DNA from: Ruegeria lacuscaerulensis
Lineage (GTDB): Bacteria > Pseudomonadota > Alphaproteobacteria > Rhodobacterales > Rhodobacteraceae
Length of the DNA: 64,000 nucleotides
Assembly (NCBI RefSeq): GCF_013031245.1
Contig: NZ_WPZL01000002.1
Location: 186,001-250,000 of the forward strand
Direction of reading: 5' to 3'
A program made the position numbers and the translations under genes. The first letter of the stretch is position 1; every line of letters begins with the position of its first letter. Below, piece by piece: positions 8,640 to 16,865 of this stretch. Under the pieces are notes generated by a model, which was given only the letters and a program-made list of their open reading frames with translations, was not told the DNA's origin and made no database searches.

Positions 8640-9482
8640 ATGGACAACCAAGCCCTGAACCGTATCGCCGATGCGCTGGAGCGGATGGCACCAGCCCCTC
8701 TGGCAGCGCCCGATTTCGGAGCCGCCCCAGCCTATGTCTGGCATGTGGAGCCAGATCGGTTGGAGCCGGTTACCCAGGTCAACCGTGTCGATCTGGACCT
8801 TCTGGTCGGTATCAACCGCTCACGCGACACGCTGTTGGACAACACACGCCGGTTTGCGACCGGCTTTAAGGCCAATAATGCGCTGCTCTGGGGCGCGCGC
8901 GGGATGGGCAAGTCCAGCCTCGTCAAGGCGGTTCACGGTACGCTGCAGGTGGACCATCAGGATTTGAAACTGGTCGAGCTGCAACGCGAAGATATGGGGT
9001 CGGTCGCGCGATTGTTGAACCACCTGCGCGTGGCACCACACCGGTTCATCCTGTTCTGCGACGACCTGTCGTTCAGTCACGATGACCAACATTACAAATC
9101 GCTCAAGGCGGTTCTGGACGGTGGCATCGAAGGGCGGCCCGAGAATGTGGTGTTCTATGCCACCTCGAACCGTCGCCACCTGATGCCGCGTGATATGATC
9201 GAGAACGAACGCTCAAGCGCCATCAACCCGTCCGAGGCGGTGGAAGAAAAGGTCTCGCTGTCGGACCGGTTCGGATTGTGGCTGGGATTCCACCCCTGCG
9301 ATCAGGACGAATATCTGGCGATGATCGACCGCTATTGCAAAGCTTACGGGGTGAAGGTGGATGCAGATACCTTGCGAGCTGAAGCCATCGAATGGCAGGC
9401 CACACGCGGTGCGCGCTCGGGCCGTGTGGCGTGGCAGTTCGTTGTTGATCTGGCGGGGCGCAGCGGCGTCCATATAGGATAA
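8640..9482 (+). CDS. DUF815 family AAA+ ATP-binding protein
   Basis: A 280-residue P-loop ATPase of the DUF815/COG2607 family. Walker A is GARGMGKSSLVKA, the Walker B region is FILFCDDLSF, sensor 1 is VVFYATSNRRHLM, and a C-terminal lid is RSGRVAWQFVVDLAG. The cellular role of the family is not established. An excellent ribosome site (GGAGGAGCCC) precedes the ATG. It stands alone between the tat terminator and a convergent SDR gene. Confidence 0.85.
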   Translation: MDNQALNRIADALERMAPAPLAAPDFGAAPAYVWHVEPDRLEPVTQVNRVDLDLLVGINRSRDTLLDNTRRFATGFKANNALLWGARGMGKSSLVKAVHGTLQVDHQDLKLVELQREDMGSVARLLNHLRVAPHRFILFCDDLSFSHDDQHYKSLKAVLDGGIEGRPENVVFYATSNRRHLMPRDMIENERSSAINPSEAVEEKVSLSDRFGLWLGFHPCDQDEYLAMIDRYCKAYGVKVDADTLRAEAIEWQATRGARSGRVAWQFVVDLAGRSGVHIG

Positions 9483-9509
9483 AAAAACGGCGCCCGCTAG
9501 GGCGCCGTT
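9481..9509 (-). terminator. Rho-independent terminator, mainly minus strand
   Basis: A 9-bp stem AACGGCGCC/GGCGCCGTT with a 6-base loop; seven As on its left become the U-tract of the minus-strand transcript. It ends the SDR transcript and may also stop readthrough from the DUF815 gene. Confidence 0.78.
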
Positions 9510-9534
9510 GAGTATTCCTGAGTTCTTGAACTAG

Positions 9535-10179
9535 TCACAGTTCAGCCAGTATCCGGGCGGCCTCGTTCGTAGTGCTCGTCAAAACGTCCCGATCCTCACC
9601 GGGATGGAACCTTGCGCGTACGGCCGTCGGCATAGGTGCGGGTTCAACAATCGACACGCGAGGACCGGTCCGCGCTGTCTCGGCGGCCCAACTGCGGGCC
9701 AGTGCCACCTGCGCCGCCTTGGTCGCTCCGTAGATGCCATAGAACTTCTCGCCCGCCTTGGGGTCGTCAAAAAATACCGCGTGGCCGGTCTCACCCAATA
9801 GGGGCGAGATGTAGGGGATCAGGATCGACGTTGCCGTTGCATTGATGTTGACGGCTTTTGTCCATTCCTTGGGGTCAATGAAATGTGCAGGCGTCAGGGC
9901 AGAGGTATGGACCGCAGTGTGCATCCACAAATCCACTTTGCCCCAGCGGTCATGAATGCCCCGGCACAGGGTCGCCATGGCGTTCGGGTCCGCGATGTCC
10001 ATCGGCGCGAGGGTGGCCGCGCCGCCTTTGTCCTTGATGCGGTCGTCCAGCTCTTCCAGCCCGCCAGTGGTGCGGGCAACGGCAACAATGTGGTATTCGG
10101 GCGCCAGCGCCTCAGCCAGGGCAGCGCCCAGCCCGCGCGAGGCCCCGGTGATAAGGGCGATTTTAGTCTGATCGGTCAT
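9535..10179 (-). CDS. Divergent short-chain dehydrogenase/reductase-like protein
   Basis: A 214-residue Rossmann protein with the cofactor motif TGASRGLG at 11-18 and the catalytic pair Y150xxxK154 (YGATK). Two other SDR landmarks are altered: NNAG is replaced by HTAV near 87, and the catalytic Ser that normally precedes the Tyr by about 13 residues falls in AVFFDDP, where no Ser is found. It may be a weakly active or non-classical SDR. Substrate unknown. It probably shares a transcript with the PilP-like gene 41 bases upstream. Confidence 0.75.
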   Translation of the reverse strand: MTDQTKIALITGASRGLGAALAEALAPEYHIVAVARTTGGLEELDDRIKDKGGAATLAPMDIADPNAMATLCRGIHDRWGKVDLWMHTAVHTSALTPAHFIDPKEWTKAVNINATATSILIPYISPLLGETGHAVFFDDPKAGEKFYGIYGATKAAQVALARSWAAETARTGPRVSIVEPAPMPTAVRARFHPGEDRDVLTSTTNEAARILAEL

Positions 10180-10220
10180 GAAAGCGGTTTGAACCCCTGC
10201 GCGCAGGGCGTCAAGGCAGA

Positions 10221-10469
10221 TTAGCTGCCGGGGATGACGATCCGCTTAGTCTGGCCGCTTTGTCGCAGAATTACGCCCTCGGCATCAATGGCGACCACGG
10301 TGCCCGAGGAAACGCGGCTGCCCAGTTTGACCTCTTTCACACGGCCCGAAGACAGGCGCATCAACGCGCGCATGTCAGCCTTTGACCCAAAAACCCCAAG
10401 AAGGGAGACTGAGTTCTTCTTTAGCGCACCCTTTTGCGTGGCCGCGCTTTTGACAGTGGCATTTGACAT
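10221..10469 (-). CDS. Minimal PilP-like domain protein
   Basis: An 82-residue protein. After a short polar N-terminus, the segment from SLLGVFGSKADMRALMRLSSGRV through VKLGSRVSSGTVVAIDAEGVILRQSG looks like the small beta domain of PilP/GspC-type proteins. There is no signal peptide or membrane helix, so an outer-membrane pilus role is not supported by the gene itself. No pilus genes are nearby. Confidence 0.6.
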   Translation of the reverse strand: MSNATVKSAATQKGALKKNSVSLLGVFGSKADMRALMRLSSGRVKEVKLGSRVSSGTVVAIDAEGVILRQSGQTKRIVIPGS

Positions 10470-10673
10470 GAATCTTCGGTCCGACCGAAGTGGCCCGACC
10501 CCTTGTACTGAGTGGTTGGTTGTCTGCGGGCTACCAAACCAATTGAAGGAGTAAAAGGCAGACCAAGGGTTTCGAATTTGACAGAGATTCGGGGCTCTGC
10601 GAAACCCTTGTGATTACATTTCCTTCATCGGTGGGTTGTGCGCGAAAACCCACCGACCAGGTCTCGCACCGGC

Positions 10674-10709
10674 AAAAAAAGGCCCGCATCGCGCTGGCGA
10701 AGCGGGCCT
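10674..10709 (-). terminator. Rho-independent terminator of purF
   Basis: An 8-bp stem AGGCCCGC/GCGGGCCT around a 14-base loop, with seven As on the left that read as a U-tract on the minus strand. It lies 41 bases beyond the purF stop. A second inverted repeat (10630-10637 with 10647-10654, GGTGGGTT/AACCCACC) follows without a U-tract. Confidence 0.8.
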
Positions 10710-10749
10710 GATACAGAATTGATTCGGTGCCGGGTGTTTCCAGACGCGA

Positions 10750-12273
10750 TTATCCGGATGCCAATTTTGCGGCGTTCCAGGACCCGCCGGGCACCTGCAT
10801 GTCCTGTTTCTTTTTGCTGACCCGGCTGCTGTTTTCCAGACTGTCCAGATAGTCATCGCTGACGCTGCCGGTAATGTAATTGCCGTTAAAGCACGAACAG
10901 TCGAACGCCTCGATATCGGGGTTACCTTCCTTGGCGGACCAGATCAGATCGTCGAGATTCTGATAGAACAGGGCATCCGCGCCCAGCTCCTGCCGGATCT
11001 CCTCGATCTCTTTTCCATTGGCAATCAGTTCATGCTTGGTAGGCATGTCGATGCCATAGACATTGGGAAATTTCACTGGCGGCGAGGCGCTGGCGATGAA
11101 GACCTTCTTGGCACCGGCCTCGCGGCACATCTGGACGATCTTTTTGATCGTGTTGCCGCGCACGATGGAGTCGTCGATCAGCAAAACGTTGTGGCCTTTG
11201 AACTCCAGCGGTACCGCGTTCAGCTTGCGACGCACGGATTTCTGCCGCTCTTCCTGACCGGGCATGATAAAGGTCCGGCCCACATAGCGGTTCTTGACAA
11301 GGCCTTCCCGGTAAGGAATGCCGGTCGCCTTGGCGACCTCAAGTGCCACCGGACGGGCACTGTCGGGCACGGGGATGATGCGGTCGATTTCAAGACCCGC
11401 GGCCTCGATCTGGCGTGCCAGCGTCTGCCCCATGCGCATTTGGGTCTTATAGACCGAAACGCCGTCCAGCAGAGAATCCGGACGGGCGAGGTAGACATAT
11501 TCGAAGATACAGGGTGTCAGCTGACCTTCGACCGCCTGGAACGTGTGCATGTTTCCGTCCAGATCGATCAGGATCGCTTCACCGGGTTTGACATCACGCA
11601 GCTTGTCGAAGCCGTTGATGCCAAAGGCTACGTCTTCCGAGGCAAAGGCGTAGTCATCACCTTCGCCATCCACATCTCGCTTGGCCACCGAAAGCGGGCG
11701 TATGCCATAGGGGTCACGGAAGGCAAGCATCCCGACGCCCGCGACCAGACAGATAACCGAGTAGGCGCCCTGAACACGCTCCATGGTCATCTTTACACCG
11801 GCAAAGATGTTGCGAATGGGTTCGGCATTGCCGTTGACCTTGATCGCATCGGCCACTTTATCCGCCAAAACGTTCAACAGGATTTCGGAATCTGAAGTCG
11901 TGCGCAGGTGGCGGCTGTACTTGGCAGTGACTTTCTCGCGCTGTTCGGCGGTGTTGGTGATATTGCCGTTATGAACCAGATAGATGCCGTAGGGAGCGTT
12001 CACGAAAAACGGCTGCGCTTCGGCCGCGCTAAGCGAGCCTGCGGTCGGGTACCGGACATGACCCATGCCGATCTTGCCCAGAAGTGTCTCGGCGTCTTTG
12101 GCGTTAAAGACATCCTTGACCAGCCCGTTCGCCTTCTTTTCACGGAAAAATTCGCCGTTATAGGTGACGATACCCGAGGCGTCTTGGCCCCGGTGCTGCA
12201 GCATCAGCAGCCCGTCATAGATTTCCGCAAAGACATCATGTGTCCTGCTTGCGATCCCCAAAATCCCACACAT
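10750..12273 (-). CDS. purF: Amidophosphoribosyltransferase
   Basis: A 507-residue PurF catalysing the first committed step of purine synthesis, PRPP plus glutamine to phosphoribosylamine. It begins MCGILGIA, so the catalytic Cys is exposed by Met removal with no propeptide, as in the E. coli type. The glutaminase domain fills the first 240 or so residues, and the PRPP-binding loop is VLLIDDSIVRGNT. Residues near the C-terminus (DCSCFNGNYITG) match the family. cvpA, adjacent to purF in many proteobacteria, is here about 630 bases upstream with a plus-strand miniprotein between. Confidence 0.96.
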   Translation of the reverse strand: MCGILGIASRTHDVFAEIYDGLLMLQHRGQDASGIVTYNGEFFREKKANGLVKDVFNAKDAETLLGKIGMGHVRYPTAGSLSAAEAQPFFVNAPYGIYLVHNGNITNTAEQREKVTAKYSRHLRTTSDSEILLNVLADKVADAIKVNGNAEPIRNIFAGVKMTMERVQGAYSVICLVAGVGMLAFRDPYGIRPLSVAKRDVDGEGDDYAFASEDVAFGINGFDKLRDVKPGEAILIDLDGNMHTFQAVEGQLTPCIFEYVYLARPDSLLDGVSVYKTQMRMGQTLARQIEAAGLEIDRIIPVPDSARPVALEVAKATGIPYREGLVKNRYVGRTFIMPGQEERQKSVRRKLNAVPLEFKGHNVLLIDDSIVRGNTIKKIVQMCREAGAKKVFIASASPPVKFPNVYGIDMPTKHELIANGKEIEEIRQELGADALFYQNLDDLIWSAKEGNPDIEAFDCSCFNGNYITGSVSDDYLDSLENSSRVSKKKQDMQVPGGSWNAAKLASG

Positions 12274-12297
12274 GTACGGGCTCCAATTTCTATGACG

Positions 12298-12450
12298 TTA
12301 AGACGTTGATTTGCGTTGAGGGTCGGACCATCTGCACGAATGTATCTTTATGAATTGTTGCTCATCCGACGGATGGCTCATACGCGCGACCGTCGCCAGT
12401 GCAAGCGCGAAAGAAAACAGATACAGCAAGATCGGCAGCTCCGATTCCAT
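12298..12450 (-). CDS. Possible 50-aa single-pass membrane protein upstream of purF
   Basis: A short minus-strand frame from ATG at 12450 to TAA at 12298. The first 23 residues are MESELPILLYLFSFALALAT plus VAR, an acidic N-end followed by a convincing hydrophobic helix, then a polar basic tail. It ends 24 bases before purF. The ribosome site is weak (GAGAG) and there is no family assignment. It may be a real small membrane protein or a chance frame. Confidence 0.3.
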   Translation of the reverse strand: MESELPILLYLFSFALALATVARMSHPSDEQQFIKIHSCRWSDPQRKSTS

Positions 12451-12630
12451 GTCGTTCGGCTCTCACATAATGCCTAACACAGCCTGTGTCATCAAAGGAT
12501 CACATTTGCCTTTCGTCGCAGGTGGATTTTGGGAAAGGCTGTGTGAAAAGGTGACATAAACGCAAGCTTGTGCTGTCATGGTGAAGGCAACGGTTTTAAC
12601 TAGTGGTCGAGTTTCGATTGGAAGAAAGTC
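12451..12630. other. Divergent intergenic region, purF side to miniprotein
   Basis: Apart from the possible 50-residue frame, the 357 bases between purF and the DnaJ-zinc-finger gene hold no recognisable gene. Short imperfect repeats (ACACAGCCTGTGT near 12477, GACATAAACGCAAGCTTGTGCTGTC near 12552) could be regulatory, but none matches a site I can name. Confidence 0.4.
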
Positions 12631-12864
12631 ATGTGGGAACACAAGCAAGGACAAAAGAAGGCAGAAACCGTGAAGCGCCGGTGCCATCGGTGTCGCGGCA
12701 TGGGGCGTTCACCCTGCCAGATATGCAATGGTACAGGTGAGGTGATCAAAAGCCGGGATATTCATGGCAAGCCCGTCTTTAGTCGCTGCGAGGGGTGTTT
12801 TGGCCTGAAGAATATGAGATGCACTGTCTGTGCAGGTGAGGGCTTTTTGTCTGAGCAACTCTGA
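12631..12864 (+). CDS. DnaJ-type zinc-finger miniprotein
   Basis: A 77-residue protein made almost entirely of four CxxCxGxG-type motifs: C18-C21 (CHRCRGMG), C29-C32 (CQICNGTG), C53-C56 (CEGCFGLK, with Lys replacing the last Gly) and C64-C67 (CTVCAGEG). In DnaJ this array binds two zinc ions and helps hold unfolded substrates. Here J-domain and peptide-binding domains are absent. Free-standing versions include plant BSD2 and bacterial anti-TRAP; orthology to either is not implied. ATG 12631 sits after GGAAGAAAGTC. Its strand is opposite to both purF and cvpA. Confidence 0.7.
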   Translation: MWEHKQGQKKAETVKRRCHRCRGMGRSPCQICNGTGEVIKSRDIHGKPVFSRCEGCFGLKNMRCTVCAGEGFLSEQL

Positions 12865-12870
12865 AAGGCG

Positions 12871-12902
12871 AAAAAAAAGCCCGGTCAGAGCCGGGCATTT
12901 TT
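12871..12902. terminator. Bidirectional terminator between miniprotein and cvpA
   Basis: GCCCGG/CCGGGC with a 6-base loop, flanked by eight As on the left and ATTTTT on the right, so it provides a U-tract on both strands. It separates two converging genes. Confidence 0.85.
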
Positions 12903-12903
12903 A

Positions 12904-13506
12904 TCATTCGGTGGTGGTGGCTGGCTCCGTCAGCTCTTCCGACGGAGCGGAGCCTTCGGTGCAACTGGCTACCAGATCTTCGTATTGCTGGGTGACCCAT
13001 CCCAGAGCCTGTTCAGGGTTCTGCTCTTCGATGCGGTCACTGAATTGTTCAAACACCTTGGCTGAGCGGCTTTCGTCAACGATTGTGTAGGACTGTCCGG
13101 TCATCACCGTGTCATAGACAAAGAAGGCGATGGCGACCAACAGAATGCCGCGTGCGATGCCAAAGAAGAACCCCAAAGCCTGATCCAGACCACCCAGAGC
13201 AGATCGCTGCACGATTGACGAAAACAGCGGGGTAAAGATGCTGACAACGATCAGTGCGATGGCGAAGACGGCGGCAAATCCGGTAATGACCGACAATTCG
13301 CAGCTGTCGCGCAGGAAATCGCCGACGACCGGAATTTCCTTTACCAGCGGTACGGCTTGGGGCGCAAAGATAAAGGCCAGAACGGCGGCTGCGACCCAGC
13401 CCGCGATCGCCAGAACTTCGCGCAAGAAGCCGCGTGAATAAGCCAGCATGCCCGACACGACGATGATCAGGGCGACAACCCCGTCAACAATTGTAAAACC
13501 TTCCAT
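12904..13506 (-). CDS. cvpA: CvpA family membrane protein
   Basis: A 200-residue protein with about four hydrophobic helices in the first 140 residues (opening FTIVDGVVALIIVVSGMLAY, then SRGFLREVLAIAGWVAA) and an acidic soluble tail. This matches CvpA, named for colicin V production and linked to purF by neighbourhood. Its biochemical function is not known. It lies 41 bases after radA and probably shares its transcript. Confidence 0.88.
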   Translation of the reverse strand: MEGFTIVDGVVALIIVVSGMLAYSRGFLREVLAIAGWVAAAVLAFIFAPQAVPLVKEIPVVGDFLRDSCELSVITGFAAVFAIALIVVSIFTPLFSSIVQRSALGGLDQALGFFFGIARGILLVAIAFFVYDTVMTGQSYTIVDESRSAKVFEQFSDRIEEQNPEQALGWVTQQYEDLVASCTEGSAPSEELTEPATTTE

Positions 13507-13547
13507 GGCCCTCGCCCGTATATTTTTCTGCCCCTCAAGGCGTTACC

Positions 13548-14909
13548 TTAACCTGCTCCGAAGGTTTCGCCAACAAACCCCACCAAATCAGAGGGACGGG
13601 TGAGTGTCAGACCTGCCACAGTACCGGTTTTGCCGCCCGCCGGAGCGATTGCCGATGTGAAACCAAGTTTTTGCGCTTCTTTCAACCTGTTTTCTGTCTG
13701 AGGAGCGGGTCTAAGTGCCCCGGATAACGAGATTTCTCCGAAAACGACGGTGTCGGCGGGCAGCGCGGCGTCTTCGCGGGCGCTGAGCAACGCAGCGGCA
13801 ACCGCGAGGTCGGCCGCGGGTTCGCCGATTTTCAGCCCTCCGGCGACATTCAGGTAGACATCAAGGCCCGCAAAAGGGATGCCACACCGCGCTTCAAGAA
13901 CGGCGAGGATCATTGCCAGCCGTCCGCTGTCCCATCCCACGACGGTGCGGCGAGGCTGTGAATGAGGCGACGGGGCCACCAGCGCCTGTAGTTCCACAAG
14001 CACGGGCCGGGTGCCTTCAATCCCGGCAAACACCGCTGATCCGGGGCTGGGCGCACCGCGCTCGGACAGGAACAGGGCCGAGGGGTTGGTAACTTGCGCC
14101 AGCCCTTTGCCCGTCATCTCGAACACGCCGATCTCATCCGCGGGGCCGAAACGGTTCTTGACCGCGCGCAGGATGCGGAACTGGTGGCCACGCTCTCCTT
14201 CGAAGTAGAGCACGGTATCGACCATGTGTTCGACCACGCGGGGGCCAGCGATTTGGCCTTCCTTGGTGACATGACCGACCATGATGATTGATACACCGTG
14301 GCGTTTTGCAAATGTGGTCAGCTCATGCGCAGCAGCGCGCACCTGACTGACCGAACCCGGCGCGCTGTCCACATTGTCGGCCCACATGGTTTGGATCGAA
14401 TCAATGATGGCGAGGCCCGGTTTTTCCGCCTCGAGCGTGGTCAGGATATTGCGCAGATTGGTCTCGGCCGCCAATTGGACGGGGGCGTCTTCCAGTCCAA
14501 GGCGGCGCGCGCGCATGCGAACTTGCGCGCTGGCTTCCTCGCCCGAGACATAGATGGTTTTGACACCCGCGCGGGAAAACCTTGCAGCCGCTTGCAGCAG
14601 GAGGGTGGATTTGCCGATACCAGGGTCTCCGCCCACCAGCAGCGCCGATGCGGGGACGAGGCCGCCGCCCAGGACCCGGTCAAGTTCTTCGACGCCGCAC
14701 AGGGTGCGGGGTGGGGGCGTTTCCTCGGTCGACAGGTCGGTGAGCGCGATGGACTGGCCGCGCATGCCGCCCAGGGATTTCTTGGCCGGCCCTGCGGAAA
14801 GAGGAACGTCCTGCGAGATCGTGTTCCATTCACCGCAACTGTCGCAACGCCCGGACCAGCGCGAATGCGAGGCGCCACAGGCCGAGCAGGAGAAAGTAGT
14901 CTTTGCCAT
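13548..14909 (-). CDS. radA: DNA repair protein RadA
   Basis: A 453-residue RadA. It has an N-terminal C4 zinc finger (CSACG...CDSCG), a RecA-like ATPase core with Walker A GGDPGIGKST, the RadA-specific KNRFG motif, and a C-terminal Lon-protease-like domain containing NVAGGL. RadA drives branch migration and D-loop extension during recombination. ATG 14909 (MAKTTFSCSACG) matches the family N-terminus; the upstream in-frame Met at 14945 is rejected. Confidence 0.96.
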   Translation of the reverse strand: MAKTTFSCSACGASHSRWSGRCDSCGEWNTISQDVPLSAGPAKKSLGGMRGQSIALTDLSTEETPPPRTLCGVEELDRVLGGGLVPASALLVGGDPGIGKSTLLLQAAARFSRAGVKTIYVSGEEASAQVRMRARRLGLEDAPVQLAAETNLRNILTTLEAEKPGLAIIDSIQTMWADNVDSAPGSVSQVRAAAHELTTFAKRHGVSIIMVGHVTKEGQIAGPRVVEHMVDTVLYFEGERGHQFRILRAVKNRFGPADEIGVFEMTGKGLAQVTNPSALFLSERGAPSPGSAVFAGIEGTRPVLVELQALVAPSPHSQPRRTVVGWDSGRLAMILAVLEARCGIPFAGLDVYLNVAGGLKIGEPAADLAVAAALLSAREDAALPADTVVFGEISLSGALRPAPQTENRLKEAQKLGFTSAIAPAGGKTGTVAGLTLTRPSDLVGFVGETFGAG

Positions 14910-15030
14910 GCGGCCCTTGGTGCCCGAGGACGGGCGGTTCTTCAAGCCCCTGCGGGGCTTTCATCTCCGCCGGTGGGGCGCCGTATCCTCAGGCCCAATG
15001 GGCCATCGTCTTCGGCGGGCGCGGATGCGC

Positions 15031-15813
15031 CTATTCCGCGGCGCGAGGTGGCGACATTGCAATGACGCTTGACCTGCCGGGTTTGCGGTCTTCGGAGGGC
15101 GACTGCAATTGCGCTGACAGCTCGGGCAACAGCTCAAACAGTTCATCACGCAGGCGAGCCAGTTGCGATCTGGCAATGGACTCTTCCATCTCGATATCGT
15201 GGGTCCATTGGCGCAGTTCGTGCTGGATGGTCTGTGCCTCTTCTATCCGTTTCTGGAACTGTTCAATCTCTTCCTGACGCTGTTGCAGGAACATACGGGC
15301 ACGAGAGACCTTGGTGTCACCATAAGTCTCGGCCAATTCGTGGCTGATCTGGCTCATCTGTGCGGCCAGTTCCAGAATTTCGGGTTCCAGAGACTGAAGG
15401 TCGGGGTGCTGACGCAAAAAAGCCATCCGTTCTTTGACGGCGTCAAACTCGGACGACATCATGAATAGGCCACCGCGGTCAGCGGCGTGCGCCATCTGAT
15501 AGGCCGCCGAAATATCGTGCATGTTCAGAGCGAACTTTCGATGCGCATTTTCAAGCGCCATCATCCGGGCATTGGCCGGCAGGTAGAAGGCCAGCATCAG
15601 AATCAGGGCGGTCAGGCCGATCTGGACGTACATCCCGGCATCTATGATCGCGCCCTCGCCAATTCCGGCCTGAATGGACAGCCAGGGCAAGACACCCAGT
15701 GCGGATAAGATTGTCGCTGTGACGGAGAATAGTGCCGCCGCGCATATCAGGAAAAAAGTCAGTCTTAAAAAAACATTCTGAAATTGCAATGTAATGTTGT
15801 GGAGGGCGGTCAT
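15031..15813 (-). CDS. Two-helix membrane protein with long coiled coil
   Basis: A 260-residue protein with two hydrophobic helices in the first 80 residues (LTFFLICAAALFSVTATIL and MYVQIGLTALILMLAFYLP) and then about 150 residues of heptad-like helix (AQMSQISHELAETYG, RQEEIEQFQKRIEEAQ). Homologues in this family are often labelled DNA repair protein, apparently from the radA neighbour; nothing in the sequence supports that. It could be a membrane-tethered scaffold. The start MTALHN at 15813 is preferred over the Cys-rich extension to 15876. radA follows 121 bases downstream. Confidence 0.65.
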   Translation of the reverse strand: MTALHNITLQFQNVFLRLTFFLICAAALFSVTATILSALGVLPWLSIQAGIGEGAIIDAGMYVQIGLTALILMLAFYLPANARMMALENAHRKFALNMHDISAAYQMAHAADRGGLFMMSSEFDAVKERMAFLRQHPDLQSLEPEILELAAQMSQISHELAETYGDTKVSRARMFLQQRQEEIEQFQKRIEEAQTIQHELRQWTHDIEMEESIARSQLARLRDELFELLPELSAQLQSPSEDRKPGRSSVIAMSPPRAAE

Positions 15814-15961
15814 GATCGACGAACTCCTTCTGGAACCGGTACACACCGGGCCCAAGCGGGAACATCCAAAACACACAGATCGATCCGCTACGGACCCGAA
15901 AACTACAAATTTTTGCTGCTCGAAATATAAAGATGATACTCAGATGAGTGTTTTCAATCAA

Positions 15962-16429
15962 TTACATCTGAGGATTTCGTGAACTGCGTGTCATTTCGGT
16001 AATGTGACCCAGTGCGATCGAGGCCAGAATGCAGGCTGTGAACAGGTAAAGACCCCATGCGGTTTCGATGGTCGCGTAGGAAATTCCTTTGGCCAGAGTG
16101 ATGTATAGCGCGATGAGGAAAATGTCGGCCATGGCCAGTTTGCCGAGGATGTTCAGTGCGGGTTGAACGCGTGCGTCCAGCAGGTCCCATTGAATCAGCG
16201 CCGTGCCGATGGTTTTGATGTAGGGCGCGAACAGGGCGAAGATGGTGACGATCAGTGCCAGAAACACGTCCGATTTCCACAGCGATTGCAGGCCGGTGAT
16301 GACGCTGATCTCACTGAGGCCGAAGATCGGCAGCAGACCCGCGCGCATCAACGGGGCGAACCACGCGATGGGGTAGAGGATCAGGAGCGAGAGGGTGGCG
16401 AGGCGTAGCATGGCTTCATACTTGGGCAA
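15962..16429 (-). CDS. Single-domain PqiA family membrane protein
   Basis: A 155-residue, four-helix protein. The order LLILYPIAWFAPLM, FGLSEISVITGLQSLW, SDVFLALIVTIFALFAPYIK, then KLAMADIFLIALYITLAKG is that of one PqiA/YebS half; E. coli PqiA has two such halves. PqiA-type proteins work with MCE-domain proteins in inter-membrane lipid traffic. Its placement after Mla-type permease and ATPase genes suggests a lipid-transport role. The start overlaps the upstream membrane protein by 14 bases. Confidence 0.8.
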   Translation of the reverse strand: MPKYEAMLRLATLSLLILYPIAWFAPLMRAGLLPIFGLSEISVITGLQSLWKSDVFLALIVTIFALFAPYIKTIGTALIQWDLLDARVQPALNILGKLAMADIFLIALYITLAKGISYATIETAWGLYLFTACILASIALGHITEMTRSSRNPQM

Positions 16430-16865
16430 TCACGAAGAACAATCCAATCAGAAAACACGCAAAATCGAGTTTCCATGGTCGGCCCGTCCAGTTGCGCAAA
16501 AATTGTTTGCGCAAATACAGCCCCAAAACGAAAAAGGAAAAACCTAGTGCAAAATTGAGCGCTGGGAGCTGCGCATTCTTTGCCCAACTCAAACCAAAGT
16601 AAGCCATCGCGATAAGCAACAGTGAAAGTGGAAACGCCAGAATGACATGTTTGGTTTTGATCTCGGAATCCGAAACAACACCGGCACCCCAACCGAATTG
16701 TTGTCGGCGAATACGAGTTTGGGCTTGGGCGAATTTCCCTTTTGAGGCGAGAGATATTCCAAAGGCGGGAAAGATGCCTGATGTGGAGAGCACCAAGCCA
16801 GATAAATAGGCGAGGCCCATAAGCCTGACGAAGTTCGAAACCTCAAGAAGGCTCGAGCCGTTCAT
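16416..16865 (-). CDS. Unassigned four-helix membrane protein
   Basis: A 149-residue hydrophobic protein with helices around FVRLMGLAYLSGLVLSTSG, VILAFPLSLLLIAMAYFG, PALNFALGFSFFVLGLY and FACFLIGLFFVIAQV. I do not recognise the family. It is coupled to mlaF by a TGATG overlap and overlaps the pqiA-like gene by 14 bases, so it is embedded in the lipid-transport operon. Codon use looks less GC-rich than that of its neighbours. Confidence 0.6.
   Translation of the reverse strand: MNGSSLLEVSNFVRLMGLAYLSGLVLSTSGIFPAFGISLASKGKFAQAQTRIRRQQFGWGAGVVSDSEIKTKHVILAFPLSLLLIAMAYFGLSWAKNAQLPALNFALGFSFFVLGLYLRKQFLRNWTGRPWKLDFACFLIGLFFVIAQV

Noticed and set aside
11032..11895. 287-residue plus-strand frame
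   Set aside because: Complement of purF; no recognisable domain.
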